This document shows, piece by piece, positions 1-9,172 of a stretch of 35,991 bases of DNA. How positions within the stretch are numbered: the first letter of the stretch is position 1; each line of letters opens with the position of its first letter. A program made the translations under genes and the position numbers. Where the stretch lies: NCBI GenBank assembly GCA_029255845.1, contig JAJVLF010000017.1, forward strand, positions 1-35,991, in the 5' to 3' direction. The notes under the pieces were generated by a model. It searched no databases and was not told where the DNA came from. It was given only the letters and a program-made list of their open reading frames with translations. This DNA is from Campylobacterota bacterium (GTDB lineage: Bacteria; Campylobacterota; Campylobacteria; Campylobacterales; JAJVLF01).

Positions 1-165
1 TAGAAACTTATCATTACATGAAGCTATAATTGTAATATCAAATAAATTGTTCCATTAATATTTATTTCACTAGATATATCTTAAACAAGACATAGACAGT
101 GAAGTATGCTCACCACCTTAGGAGAGATGGTGTGAGTGGAAACTTATAACTTTTAAAAGAAACAC

Positions 166-749
166 ATGAATATACTAATAACAGGTTTTGCCATTTTAAT
201 TATAGATGCCCTATTAAGCTATTTGTTATCTTATAAAGTAAGTGACTCCATTAATCTATTTATAGCCATGACAACATTTTTAAGTATTTTCTTTGCTGTA
301 TATCAACTACAAAATAACCATAAATGGAATTTAAAACATACTGCAATGACAGAGGCAACAATGGCAGAGAAAAATATACAGAAGCTATTAAGTTTCTAAA
401 TGATAGTATTCAATACAGAGAAGCCGTATCGTCTTATTCCCTCAAAGAAATACATAAGTATCTTTGCGATGAAGAAGACCACACTAAAAATCCTCCCATA
501 ACAGATAAAGGAAAAGATATTAAACATCATATTTTTACTATATTAAATTATTTTGAATATATTGCTGTTGGGGTTAACAATAATGTATATGATGAAAAAA
601 CTATAAAAGACTTATTGATTGGCAGTATGACAAAAGCAGATTTACTATTTGGCGAATATATGGAACATCTAAGAGAGAAACATGTTAAAGATAAATTATT
701 ATTTACTAACTTTCAATCATTAGTAAAGAAATGGAAGAGTAATGAATAA
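166..749 (+). pseudogene. DUF4760-like membrane-anchored protein, frameshifted
   Basis: Two overlapping reading frames together look like one protein. The first (166-399) has an N-terminal stretch with two likely membrane helices, then a segment with the residues NHKWNLKHTAMTEAT, and stops at 397-399. The second frame is protein-like from about 370 to 749 (EAIKFLNDS, HHIFTILNYFEYIAVGV, VYDEKTIKDLL, ending LVKKWKSNE). This order, a membrane anchor, then NHKWN, then LNYFEYIAVGV, then KKW, is what I recall of small DUF4760-type proteins. The join needs loss of one base or gain of two near 370-385. The part of the second frame upstream of about 365 is a shadow. It could be a true pseudogene, a programmed shift or a sequencing error. 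The function is unknown. Confidence 0.55.
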
Positions 750-798
750 TATGTTATTCATCTCCCCAATCATAGTTAGTAAGCATTAAAATCCTTTG

Positions 799-836
799 AG
801 TAGTATATACTAAAACTAGTTTTAGTATATACTACT
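799..836. repeat. 38-bp perfect palindrome
   Basis: Positions 799-817 are the exact reverse complement of 818-836, with no loop, centred on ACTAGT. The sequence is AT-rich and contains TATATAC in each arm. As RNA it would form a long hairpin. As DNA it is a fully symmetric site that could bind a dimeric protein or mark a terminator or cruciform. It lies 50 nt after the broken DUF4760-like gene. No T-run follows directly on either strand, so a standard intrinsic terminator is not well supported. Confidence 0.8.
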
Positions 837-985
837 AAACTTAAAATAAATAAAATTATACAAATAAAACTAAAGATTCTTACTGGCTACACCTTCTCCT
901 GAAGTGTAGGCTAGACATAATAATATTCAACAGACAATAAACTAATACGACAAAACATAACTCCATCACTAAAACCTACATACTC

Positions 986-1020
986 CAGACTACAAGCCTT
1001 AGCTTGTAGTCTGTCTTTTA
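986..1020 (+). terminator. Intrinsic terminator-like hairpin
   Basis: An 11-bp perfect stem (CAGACTACAAG / CTTGTAGTCTG) closes a 6-nt loop and is followed by TCTTTTA on the + strand. That fits a rho-independent terminator for a transcript from the left. The nearest gene ends 237 nt upstream, so it may end that transcript's long 3' region or an unrecognised small RNA between about 840 and 1013. Confidence 0.55.
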
Positions 1021-1066
1021 ACTATTAAATCCTTATCCGATCTCTGCTTATGAGCAAGCTTAAAAG

Positions 1067-1141
1067 TATGTCTTAAAGCTGTCTAGAAAATCGGACATTA
1101 GAGGGCTGAGCGAGTTTGAAATTTTTAGGCTTTAAGACATA
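1067..1141. repeat. 13-bp inverted repeat around a 49-nt loop
   Basis: TATGTCTTAAAGC at 1067-1079 is matched exactly by its reverse complement at 1129-1141. The loop contains GAGGGCTGAGCGAGTTTGAAA, more GC-rich than its surroundings. Just outside lie further pairable segments: CTAGAAAA at 1083-1090 with TTTTCTAG near 1194-1201, and TCCGA with TCGGA. It looks like a folded RNA or a dispersed repeat unit rather than random intergenic DNA. The identity is unknown. Confidence 0.5.
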
Positions 1142-1341
1142 ATTAAGGTTGCCCTTAAGGGGTCAGGAAGTGAAAGAGTGGTTTTTTACTTCGTTTTCTA
1201 GCAATATTTAAGAAATCTTGCATAAAAAATGATGATATAAATACGAATAAAAATCTTAAGTTTATAAATATATTTTAAAATTATATAATTTCACTCGTAG
1301 TATAATTCCAAAGTGAGTTTATAGTTTTAATCAGTAAAGAT

Positions 1342-1375
1342 ATACAGATTAATATACGATAATTTTAATCTGTAT
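1342..1375 (-). terminator. Possible terminator of the gatB-lipoprotein unit
   Basis: An 11-bp perfect inverted repeat (ATACAGATTAA / TTAATCTGTAT) with a 12-nt loop lies 20 nt beyond the lipoprotein stop codon. Read on the - strand it is followed by ATCTTTACT, a weak T-tract. The stem is AT-rich, so termination strength is uncertain. Confidence 0.35.
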
Positions 1376-1395
1376 TATATTTATAATATAATTAA

Positions 1396-2376
1396 TTATC
1401 CACCTATACCAGGCAACTTAGAGGTATCTTTAAAACTATCCACACTAATCATCTTAATATCATTATCTAGCATAATAATAATATGTTTTTTATCTTCACT
1501 AAATAGTATTTTCTTATAATTTTTATTTTCTTCTTTAAAGTATTTTATATCTTTCAAATTCCCCACATCGCTTATATCAATTTTTGAAATCCCATTAAGA
1601 CCTCGTGAAAGATAAACATAATTTCCATCAAATAGGAAATTTTCTACTCTAGGCATAGATAAAGAGCTTACCTCATTTAAAGTAAAATCATATACAGATA
1701 TATTATTATCACTTGCTAAAAATAAATGTTTGTTGTTTGAAGATATTAAATTTATTTTTTCAGGGACGGTTTTTTCTATTTCTTCTTTTATATTTTTCAC
1801 ATCTCTTAAATCATATTTAGTTAGCTTATTTAGGTTAGCTATGGTGTATAAATCTACATCGTCTACCAAATAAGAGCTATTTATTGGTTTTTCTATTTTG
1901 TTAAATTTAATATAACTATCTGCCTCTTTAGTTAATGGCTCAATATCTATTAGCTCTGTTTCTATATCAGAGTTTGCTAGCATTATAGTATTATCAGAAA
2001 AAACCTCAAAGCTAGTTGCTTCATGTTCTAATTCTACACTATTAATGAATCTTAAGTCATCACCGTCATCTATTTTAAATATATGTATCTTTTTATTTTC
2101 ATCTAGGATATATATATTATCTAATACTTTTTTAATAGATACAAAATCCGTCCTTGCTATAAAAGGCTTTACTGAACCTTGTTTTACAAGCTTACCATTA
2201 TTGTGAATATAATATATTTTATCTTTTGAAATAAGATATATTATATTATTATATGAAACCATATCTTGTAAATTATCATTTATTTTTAATATATTATTTT
2301 TCTCATCATCAACCAATTTAAAATCACAAGCTACAAAAATTAAAATAAAAGATAAATAGAAAAATATTTTTTTCAT
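1396..2376 (-). CDS. Lipoprotein with LVIVD-like beta-propeller repeats
   Basis: The 326-residue product begins with a lipoprotein signal (MKKIFFYLSFILIFVAC) whose lipobox ends at Cys17, so it should be lipid-anchored in the cell envelope. The rest is made of short beta-rich units of the form 'x-V-Y-L-S-x-G-x-x-G-I-x-x-I-D-I-S-D' (around residues 250-270), which resembles LVIVD repeats of surface beta-propellers. No catalytic motif is visible. It starts 3 nt after the gatB stop codon, so the two are probably co-transcribed, though no functional link to tRNA amidation is evident. I would call it a hypothetical propeller lipoprotein. Confidence 0.65.
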   Translation of the reverse strand: MKKIFFYLSFILIFVACDFKLVDDEKNNILKINDNLQDMVSYNNIIYLISKDKIYYIHNNGKLVKQGSVKPFIARTDFVSIKKVLDNIYILDENKKIHIFKIDDGDDLRFINSVELEHEATSFEVFSDNTIMLANSDIETELIDIEPLTKEADSYIKFNKIEKPINSSYLVDDVDLYTIANLNKLTKYDLRDVKNIKEEIEKTVPEKINLISSNNKHLFLASDNNISVYDFTLNEVSSLSMPRVENFLFDGNYVYLSRGLNGISKIDISDVGNLKDIKYFKEENKNYKKILFSEDKKHIIIMLDNDIKMISVDSFKDTSKLPGIGG

Positions 2377-2379
2377 AAA

Positions 2380-3807
2380 TTACTTACTCAAATGCTCTTT
2401 AACTATCTTATTCACAGCCACAGGATTAGCACTACCCTTGCTAAGCTTCATTACTTGCCCCACAAAAAAGCCCAATAATTTATCTTTACCATTTTTATAT
2501 TGCTCCACTTTATCCCCATTAGCACCTATAACTTCTTGAACAAAAGTCTGGATAGCACCATCATCATTTACTTGTCTTAGAGATAGCTTATCTATAATGC
2601 CCTCTACCCCAATATCATTATTTTCTATCATATAATCTAATGTCTTCTTCGCTCCTAAGCCACTTATCACATTATCTTTTATATTTGAAATAAGCGAACT
2701 AAGCGCATTGGGAGTAATAAAAGTATTTTCGATATTATCATCGCCCTTTAATCGCCCTAAAAGCTCCACAGACAGCCATACCACAGAAAGCTTAGGGTCG
2801 CTTTTTTGCTCCATCAAAGCATCAAAATACTTAGAAAGCTCATAATTACCAGTTAAAACATCAGCATCATATTCTTTAAGCTTGTAAGTCTCTATATATC
2901 TTTTTTTCTTATCTTCTGCTAGCTCTGGAATTTCCTTTCCTTTTTCAAATAAATCATCGTGAATTATCACAGGAGGCAAATCAGGGTCAGGAAAATACCT
3001 ATAATCAGCAGCTTCCTCTTTCCCTCTCATACTTCTAGTAGAGTCTTTATTCACATCATAAAGCCTCGTTTCTTGTCTAACTTCCTCATCATAATTACCA
3101 TCTTCCCAAGCATCTCTTTGTCTATGGACTTCGTAATTAATAGCTTTTGCGATATTTTTAAAAGAATTTAGATTTTTAATTTCCACTCTAGTATAGAGCT
3201 TCTCATCGCCCATAGGTCGAATAGACACATTAGCATCACATCTAAAAGAGCCTTCTTGCATATTAGCATTAGAAATACCCAAATACCTAACGATAGAATG
3301 AAGCTTTTTCAAATAAGCCACAGCCTCATCACTATTTCTCATCTCAGGCTCTGAAACAACCTCTAAAAGAGGAGTCCCCGCTCTATTCAAATCCACTTTA
3401 GAATAGCTAGTTTCGTGGATATTTTTACCAGCATCAGTCTCTAAATGAGCTCTGGTAACATTTATTCTTTTATTTTTATTATCTACCTCAATATCCAAAA
3501 ACCCACCCTCAACAACAGGAGTCTCAAATTGAGAAATCTGATACCCATTAGGCAAATCAGGATAAAAATAATTCTTCCTCTCAAAAGTAGAATGCCTATT
3601 AATTTGAGAACTAATAGCCTTCCCTAAAGACACAGCCTTTTGCACAGCAAGCCTATTAAGCACAGGCAAAGACCCTGGCAAAGCCAAACAAGTAGGACAA
3701 GTATTAGCATTTTCATCTCCTGCAAACTCCGTAGAACAACCACAAAATAACTTTGTTTTAGTATTTAACTGTATATGAACCTCTAAACCAATAACCGTTT
3801 CAAACAT
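2380..3807 (-). CDS. gatB: Asp-tRNA(Asn)/Glu-tRNA(Gln) amidotransferase subunit B
   Basis: GatB is the kinase and tRNA-recognition subunit of the GatCAB complex. It phosphorylates mischarged Glu-tRNA(Gln) or Asp-tRNA(Asn), and ammonia from GatA then completes amidation. The protein has the family length (475 residues), the N-terminal [14 protein letters not shown] motif with a CxC...CxxC cysteine set (Cys22, Cys24, Cys37, Cys40), [14 protein letters not shown] near residue 80, and a C-terminal helical YqeY-like domain ending in [14 protein letters not shown] Shine-Dalgarno-like AGGTGGG lies upstream of the ATG. Campylobacterota commonly need this route for Gln-tRNA and often Asn-tRNA. gatA and gatC are not in the window. 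Confidence 0.97.
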   Translation of the reverse strand: MFETVIGLEVHIQLNTKTKLFCGCSTEFAGDENANTCPTCLALPGSLPVLNRLAVQKAVSLGKAISSQINRHSTFERKNYFYPDLPNGYQISQFETPVVEGGFLDIEVDNKNKRINVTRAHLETDAGKNIHETSYSKVDLNRAGTPLLEVVSEPEMRNSDEAVAYLKKLHSIVRYLGISNANMQEGSFRCDANVSIRPMGDEKLYTRVEIKNLNSFKNIAKAINYEVHRQRDAWEDGNYDEEVRQETRLYDVNKDSTRSMRGKEEAADYRYFPDPDLPPVIIHDDLFEKGKEIPELAEDKKKRYIETYKLKEYDADVLTGNYELSKYFDALMEQKSDPKLSVVWLSVELLGRLKGDDNIENTFITPNALSSLISNIKDNVISGLGAKKTLDYMIENNDIGVEGIIDKLSLRQVNDDGAIQTFVQEVIGANGDKVEQYKNGKDKLLGFFVGQVMKLSKGSANPVAVNKIVKEHLSK

Positions 3808-4024
3808 CGAGCAAAACCCACCTTTTCCGTTTATTTTATCAATTTTTTATTAATCTTGGATGGGTCGGGTTGGTTATTTAGTAAAATTAAACCTATGTTA
3901 ATAGAAGTTCCCTATAGTCTTATTTGAATTAATTCAGAAATAAAAACATATTTTTATACAGTTTTTATTACTATAATAAGAGTTAATAGATAAAATAAGA
4001 AATAAACAAATAGGGTTAAATAAA

Positions 4025-5569
4025 ATGAGCTTAAAAAAGCTTCCAATAGGCATACAGACATTTAAAAGTATAATAGAAGAAAATTATCTATATATAGATA
4101 AAACTAAAATAGCTTTAAATCTTATAGAAAATCATAAATATGTATTTCTTTCTCGTCCTAGAAGATTTGGTAAAAGCTTGTTTCTTGATACTCTCTCTCA
4201 GATATTCAAAGGTAGCAAAGAGTTATTTAAAGGCTTAGACATTTATGATAAATGGGATTTTAATGTTAAGTATCCTGTGATTAAGATAGATTTCTTTGGG
4301 GATTTACGAAGTGGAAAGAGTTTAGAAAAAACTATTTTATCAGTCTTAAGAAGTAATCAAAATAATTTAAATGTAGAATGTAATGATACTACCCATTTTG
4401 GGTCTTGCTTTAAAGAATTAATAGAAAATACTTCTAAAAAATATAATCAAAAAGTAGTAGTTTTAATAGATGAATATGATAAAGCTATACTAGATAACTT
4501 AGACCAAATGGAAGTAGCAAAAGAAAATAGAGAAATAATAAAAGGATTATATTCAGTTTTAAAAGGATGTGATGAACATTTAAAATTCGTTTTTCTTACA
4601 GGAGTATCAAAATTTAGTAAAGCTAGTATATTTAGTGGATTAAATATGCTTGAAGACATTAGCTTAAACCCAAAATATGGGAATATATGTGGATATACTC
4701 AACAAGATATAGAAACTACATTTCTACCTTACTTAAAAGATGTAGATTTAGAGAAAGTCCGAGAGTGGTATAATGGATATAACTTTTTAAAAGATGATGT
4801 GTATAATCCTTTTGATATTTTATTGTTTATTAAGAATGAATTTATATATACAAATTATTGGTTTGAAACAGGAACTCCTAGTTTTCTAATAAAACTAATC
4901 AAAGAAAATGATTACTTTATACCAAATTTATCTAATATGACTATAGGAGAAAAACTATTAAATAGTTTTGATATAGATAACTTAGATTTAGAAGTGATAC
5001 TCTATCAAGCTGGATACTTAACAATAGATAAAAAAATTATAGATGAAGAAAATGATATAATAGAATATAAACTAAAACTACCAAATAAAGAAGTAAAAAA
5101 CTCTTTAAGTGAATACATAATATTAACTATGTATAAAAACACTAATCCAAATAATTTTATAAGAAGTCTAAGAGCTTCATTAAAGAAGTCAAACCTTGAA
5201 GACTTTAAAAATACTCTAGTATCCATATTTGCTTCAATCCCTTACACAAATTTCACAAATAACAATATCCAAATATACGAAGGATTTTATGCAAGTATAA
5301 TTTATGTATATTTACAAAGCTTAGGAATTGAGATAATAGGAGAAGACATAACCAACAAAGGAAGAATAGATTTATCTGTATTTATTGAAAATAAGTTATA
5401 CATAATAGAGTTTAAAATGGATACCAATAAAGATAATGCACTAAAACAAGTAAAAGATAAAAATTATGCACAAAAATATCTTAATCAAAATAAAGATATA
5501 TATTTAGTAGGTATTAATTTTAATGAGCAAGATAAAAATATATCTAGTTTTGAGTGGGAAAAACTTTAG
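4025..5569 (+). CDS. AAA-ATPase-like protein with C-terminal PD-(D/E)XK nuclease domain
   Basis: This 514-residue protein has the architecture of the AAA-ATPase_like (PF09820) plus PD-(D/E)XK nuclease (PDDEXK_9) family. It starts with KLPIGIQTFKSI, then a P-loop variant SRPRRFGKS at residues 43-51, and a Walker B-like VVLIDEYDKA near 147-156. The C-terminal nuclease core is visible at about 446-465, with GRIDLSVF followed by IIEFKM (Asp then Glu-x-Lys). Members often occur in many diverging copies per genome and their role is unsettled; mobility, defence and DNA repair have been suggested. A TATAAT box lies at 3972-3977. It stands alone, transcribed away from gatB. Confidence 0.88.
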   Translation: MSLKKLPIGIQTFKSIIEENYLYIDKTKIALNLIENHKYVFLSRPRRFGKSLFLDTLSQIFKGSKELFKGLDIYDKWDFNVKYPVIKIDFFGDLRSGKSLEKTILSVLRSNQNNLNVECNDTTHFGSCFKELIENTSKKYNQKVVVLIDEYDKAILDNLDQMEVAKENREIIKGLYSVLKGCDEHLKFVFLTGVSKFSKASIFSGLNMLEDISLNPKYGNICGYTQQDIETTFLPYLKDVDLEKVREWYNGYNFLKDDVYNPFDILLFIKNEFIYTNYWFETGTPSFLIKLIKENDYFIPNLSNMTIGEKLLNSFDIDNLDLEVILYQAGYLTIDKKIIDEENDIIEYKLKLPNKEVKNSLSEYIILTMYKNTNPNNFIRSLRASLKKSNLEDFKNTLVSIFASIPYTNFTNNNIQIYEGFYASIIYVYLQSLGIEIIGEDITNKGRIDLSVFIENKLYIIEFKMDTNKDNALKQVKDKNYAQKYLNQNKDIYLVGINFNEQDKNISSFEWEKL

Positions 5570-5682
5570 ACATTGTAATATATTTAGATTAGTTGAATAA
5601 TATTAAAATTGGTTGAGGGTCATATATTTACTATTATCATTGATGTGGTCTTCCTTTTTAGGGGATGTTATAGTATAAAACC

Positions 5683-7020
5683 TCAAAACTTATTTTTATT
5701 TAAAACAGATAATTCTTTTAGTTTTTTTATCCCATATGCCCATATTATAAATGCTGAGAGTATTACACTTAAAGCAATACTAAGCCATATATAAATTATA
5801 TTTTGTGTGTATATTATGACTACTTCTAATAATGCTATAGGGAAAATAATTTGTCTTATTATACTTAGATAAAAAATAAATTTTGTTTTTTGTATGGCTT
5901 GAAGCAATGAGATATAAATAAAAATAACCCCAAAAGCAAAAATTAAAAAAGCTTCTATTCGCAAAAAGATAATGCCCTCTTTTAATACCTCGCTATCATC
6001 AGTAAAAAAAGAAATAAGATACTCAGGGAAAAACATCAAAACTATAAATGAAGCTATAGCAAGATAAGCAGAATAATGTAGCGATATTTTAATTGTTTCT
6101 TCTATTCGCTCAAATTTTTTGGCTCCGTTGTTTTGTGCTGATATAGTTAAGACAGCTACACTTATTCCAATAATAGGCATAATGACAAGTTGCTCTATTC
6201 TCATACCTATACCAAGGGCTGCTATGACAGACTCACCATAAGGGGAAGCATAATAAGTTACAATAAATACTCCAAGAGACATAAAAACCATATTCGCAGT
6301 TGGGGCTATGCCAAGCTGTAATAGTTTTTTATGCACTATTATATTGAAATAAAATTTTGTATTTAGGATTTTCGTTTTATATAGTTTATAGCCTAGATAT
6401 AATATTAATATAGTCTCTGTTATTAAGGTGGCGATAGAAATACCTTTTATCCCAAATCCCCATTTTATGAATAAATAATCAAGAACTATATTTATGAAAA
6501 AAGTAGCTATCATAGCATTTCTAGCAGAAATCATATCTCCTTGAGCATTAAGAAAGGAGTTTAAAAACATTGATACTATAAAAAGTATAGAGCCATAAAT
6601 AATTATATTGATATAATCCAAAGCAGATTGAAGATAGCTACCACTAGCACCTAAGTATCGCATAAGAAATTCACTACTTAAAAGACCAATAATAGTGCTT
6701 ATGATAGATAAAACGATAGCAAATAACAAAGCATTTTGAGCCATATTTTGTGCTTTTTCTTTATTTTGCTCACCAAGAGCATTTGCGACCATAGAAGTAA
6801 TAGCCTCACTCATTCCGATACCAATAGAAAGTAGCAAAAAATACAATGGAAAAGAAATTGACATAGCAGCCAAAGCTTCTATAGAGATAAATCCCGCGAA
6901 ATATGTATCTGTGATATTATATAAAGTATGAAATAAAAACCCTATACTTGCAGGAATAGCGAGAGATTTTAAGGTCGATTTAATATCCCCATTTGTTAAA
7001 TTGGTTTTTAGTTTTGCCAT
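5683..7020 (-). CDS. MATE-family multidrug/sodium antiporter
   Basis: A 445-residue, strongly hydrophobic protein with about twelve predicted membrane helices in two similar halves, as expected for MATE (NorM/DinF-like) exporters that use Na+ or H+ gradients to expel cationic compounds. Recognisable segments are IPASIGFLFHTLYNITDTYF at residues 17-36, SMVANALGEQNKEKA near 77-91, and the second-half equivalent AAL-GIGMRIEQLVIMP. The length is normal for the family. It is followed downstream by a convergent gene and preceded by the dbpA-type helicase about 106 nt away. The substrate cannot be told from sequence. Confidence 0.92.
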   Translation of the reverse strand: MAKLKTNLTNGDIKSTLKSLAIPASIGFLFHTLYNITDTYFAGFISIEALAAMSISFPLYFLLLSIGIGMSEAITSMVANALGEQNKEKAQNMAQNALLFAIVLSIISTIIGLLSSEFLMRYLGASGSYLQSALDYINIIIYGSILFIVSMFLNSFLNAQGDMISARNAMIATFFINIVLDYLFIKWGFGIKGISIATLITETILILYLGYKLYKTKILNTKFYFNIIVHKKLLQLGIAPTANMVFMSLGVFIVTYYASPYGESVIAALGIGMRIEQLVIMPIIGISVAVLTISAQNNGAKKFERIEETIKISLHYSAYLAIASFIVLMFFPEYLISFFTDDSEVLKEGIIFLRIEAFLIFAFGVIFIYISLLQAIQKTKFIFYLSIIRQIIFPIALLEVVIIYTQNIIYIWLSIALSVILSAFIIWAYGIKKLKELSVLNKNKF

Positions 7021-7126
7021 AGGTTAATATTGTTTTTCATACTTTTTAATGTTATTTTTTATATGATTATTATATCTAAAATCTCTTATACAGCTACATA
7101 GGTGCTTATATTTCCTTTCTATTTCC

Positions 7127-8464
7127 TTAAGCAAAATAAACTTTAAAATATTTACCTTTTAATTTAGTATTATTTAATTTATCACAAGTTTTTTTAGAAA
7201 CCTTTCTTTTAATAGCCACAAAAGAGCAAAAATCTAAAATATCTATTCGTCCGACATCATCTTTCTCAATATTTATGGCTTTTATTAAAGTGCCTAAAAT
7301 ATCTCCTTTTCTTATTTTTTGTTTTTTACCAGCATTAATAAATAAAGTATCATATATTGGTGTAAAATCATATTTTTCATTTATTGTTAGGCTTGATGGT
7401 GATTGTAGGGTTTGTTCTTTATTGTATGTGGTTTTTAGCTCTTGAAATAAATCAATATCTTGTATGTCTATTAAAGAGATGGCTTTGCCACTTTTACCTG
7501 CTCTTGCTGTTCGTCCTATTCTGTGAATATATGTTTCTAATGTGTTTGGGAAGTCATAATTTATTATGAGAGATATATCGTCTATATCAATGCCTCTTGA
7601 GGCTACATCGGTTGCTATTAAAATGGGGTGGCTTTTATTGGAGAATAATATTAGGGTTTCATTTCTTTCTTTTTGGTCTAAATCACTATGTAAGACCAAT
7701 GGGGAAAGATTGTTTTTTGTTAGTTTGTCTGATAGTTCATCGCATTCTATTTTAGTATTACAAAAAATTAGAACAGAATCTGGCTTATATGTATTAAAAA
7801 TCTTTAAAATATTTTGACATTTTTCATGATAGCTACTTTCATAAAAGACCTGCTCGATGATGTTTTCATTATGTGTAGATTCTATTACTATTTTAGTCGG
7901 TTTATTTAAAATATCTTTTGCTAAATCCTCAATGCCCAAAGGGTAAGTAGCAGAAAATAGCATAGTTTGTCTCTTTTTTGGGATATAAGAAATTATCTCG
8001 TTAATATCATCATAAAAGCCCATATCAAGCATTTTATCGGCTTCATCTAGCACTAGAGTATTTATATTTTCAGGATTAAAGTTTTCTTCTTTTAGATGTT
8101 TTAAAAGTCTTCCAGGAGTTCCTATGATGATATGAGCTTGATGAGAAAGTGAATGCACTTGAGGTCTGTAGGCAACCCCACCACATAAAGTTAATATTTT
8201 TACATTATGTTTATATCTAGCTATTTTTTTAAGCTCATTAGCTACCTGATTAGCAAGCTCTCTAGTGGGAGATATGACTAATGATTGTATTCTAAATTTA
8301 GAAACATCTAGCTTATGCAATAAAGCAATACCAAAAGAAGCCGTCTTTCCACTCCCCGTTTTAGCTTGAGCTATTAAATCATCACCATTTAAAGTAATAG
8401 GTAAAGATTTCTCTTGTATTTCGGTTAAATTATTATAGCCTAAGCTCTCTAAGTTGCTTAGCAT
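7127..8464 (-). CDS. dbpA: DEAD-box RNA helicase, DbpA type
   Basis: The protein carries the DEAD-box set in order: Q-motif LTEIQ, Walker A AKTGSGKT at about 34-41, PTRELA, GTPGR, DEAD (in VLDEADKMLDMGF), SAT, and HRIGRTARAG. The C-terminal portion (IGRIDILDFCSFVAI-like) matches the DbpA RNA-binding domain, which in E. coli targets 23S rRNA hairpin 92 during 50S assembly. The given ATG yields 445 residues starting MLSNLESLGY, a short N-terminus with no good Shine-Dalgarno nearby. An in-frame ATC at 8483-8485 lies 5 nt after TAAGGA (8491-8496) and would add seven residues. It follows the DUF2063 gene by 33 nt. Confidence 0.93.
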   Translation of the reverse strand: MLSNLESLGYNNLTEIQEKSLPITLNGDDLIAQAKTGSGKTASFGIALLHKLDVSKFRIQSLVISPTRELANQVANELKKIARYKHNVKILTLCGGVAYRPQVHSLSHQAHIIIGTPGRLLKHLKEENFNPENINTLVLDEADKMLDMGFYDDINEIISYIPKKRQTMLFSATYPLGIEDLAKDILNKPTKIVIESTHNENIIEQVFYESSYHEKCQNILKIFNTYKPDSVLIFCNTKIECDELSDKLTKNNLSPLVLHSDLDQKERNETLILFSNKSHPILIATDVASRGIDIDDISLIINYDFPNTLETYIHRIGRTARAGKSGKAISLIDIQDIDLFQELKTTYNKEQTLQSPSSLTINEKYDFTPIYDTLFINAGKKQKIRKGDILGTLIKAINIEKDDVGRIDILDFCSFVAIKRKVSKKTCDKLNNTKLKGKYFKVYFA

Positions 8465-8497
8465 TTTCTTATCTAAATTATTGATGTTTGTCCTTAG

Positions 8498-9172
8498 TTA
8501 ATTCATAATAGTAGCTAAAATTCCTTTAAGGGAATAATCACTTAATGTTTTATGGATAATATTTTTAGTTTCTTTATAGTCTATATTATGCTTTTTAGTC
8601 ATAAATTTTAAATTATTTAATATAGATTTATTATTTTTCATATTTAAAAGCTCATATAAAAATTTGGTTACTTCAAAAAAATAACTCTCATAATCTAAGT
8701 CTTTATATACCAATAAATATGTTTGCTTTTTTATTGATGGATTATCTAAATGAATGGAGTATTGACTTTTTATTAATCTCGCATTAATGCCTAATTTATA
8801 CCTTTTATTCCAAGAGAATTTATTAACTCTAAGCTCATTTGGTAAATTAAATATATTAATTTGAGCTAATTCAAATTTTAAAATATCTAAAGCAAATCTT
8901 CTTATTTCTAGCTTGTTTATTTCTATAAAGTTTATAAAATCTTTCATCATATACATTGGTAAGGGCATTATAGGTTTTGAATTTGCGATATACTCTTTTA
9001 TAAAAAAATCTAAATCTTCGCTTTTTGTTTGTTTGGTATATAATGGAAACCCTGAGCTTATGAAATGCCTTTTGGCATTAAAAATAAGATTTCTATATGT
9101 ATTAATGCCTTTAATTTTAGAGTCTTTTTTTTGTGTAATATCTTTAAAAAACTCTTTTTGTAAATCAGGCAT
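8498..9172 (-). CDS. DUF2063 (HvfC/BufC-like) partner protein
   Basis: The N-terminal third has the DUF2063 look: LQKEFFKDI at the start, GINTYRNLIFNAKRHFIS... then a helical region, and a C-terminal domain ending TIMN. Families of this type accompany DUF692 (MNIO) enzymes and are thought to deliver or recognise the precursor peptide. An alternative GTG start sits at 9178, but ATG at 9172 gives MPDLQKEFF, the usual beginning. The gene overlaps the DUF692 stop by 8 nt, which indicates translational coupling. I assign it mainly from position and N-terminal similarity. The C-terminal domain is poorly conserved. Confidence 0.8.
   Translation of the reverse strand: MPDLQKEFFKDITQKKDSKIKGINTYRNLIFNAKRHFISSGFPLYTKQTKSEDLDFFIKEYIANSKPIMPLPMYMMKDFINFIEINKLEIRRFALDILKFELAQINIFNLPNELRVNKFSWNKRYKLGINARLIKSQYSIHLDNPSIKKQTYLLVYKDLDYESYFFEVTKFLYELLNMKNNKSILNNLKFMTKKHNIDYKETKNIIHKTLSDYSLKGILATIMN

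Larger units (their letters stand above)
750..1395. other. 646-nt region with no recognisable gene
   Basis: No convincing coding frame is present on either strand. The stretch holds the perfect palindrome at 799-836, a short hairpin near 885-910 (CTACAC paired with GTGTAG), a terminator-like hairpin at 986-1013, a 13-bp inverted repeat at 1067-1079/1129-1141 and an 11-bp inverted repeat at 1342-1352/1365-1375. A small RNA ending at the 986-1013 hairpin is possible, but I recognise no RNA family. Confidence 0.6.

Noticed and set aside
324-365. Independent gene starting at ATG 324
   Set aside because: The first codons overlap the other frame's conserved NHKWN region and look like a shadow; only the later part is protein-like.
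4025-5569. Transposase or insertion sequence
   Set aside because: The family can be multicopy, but no terminal inverted repeats or target duplications are visible around the gene.
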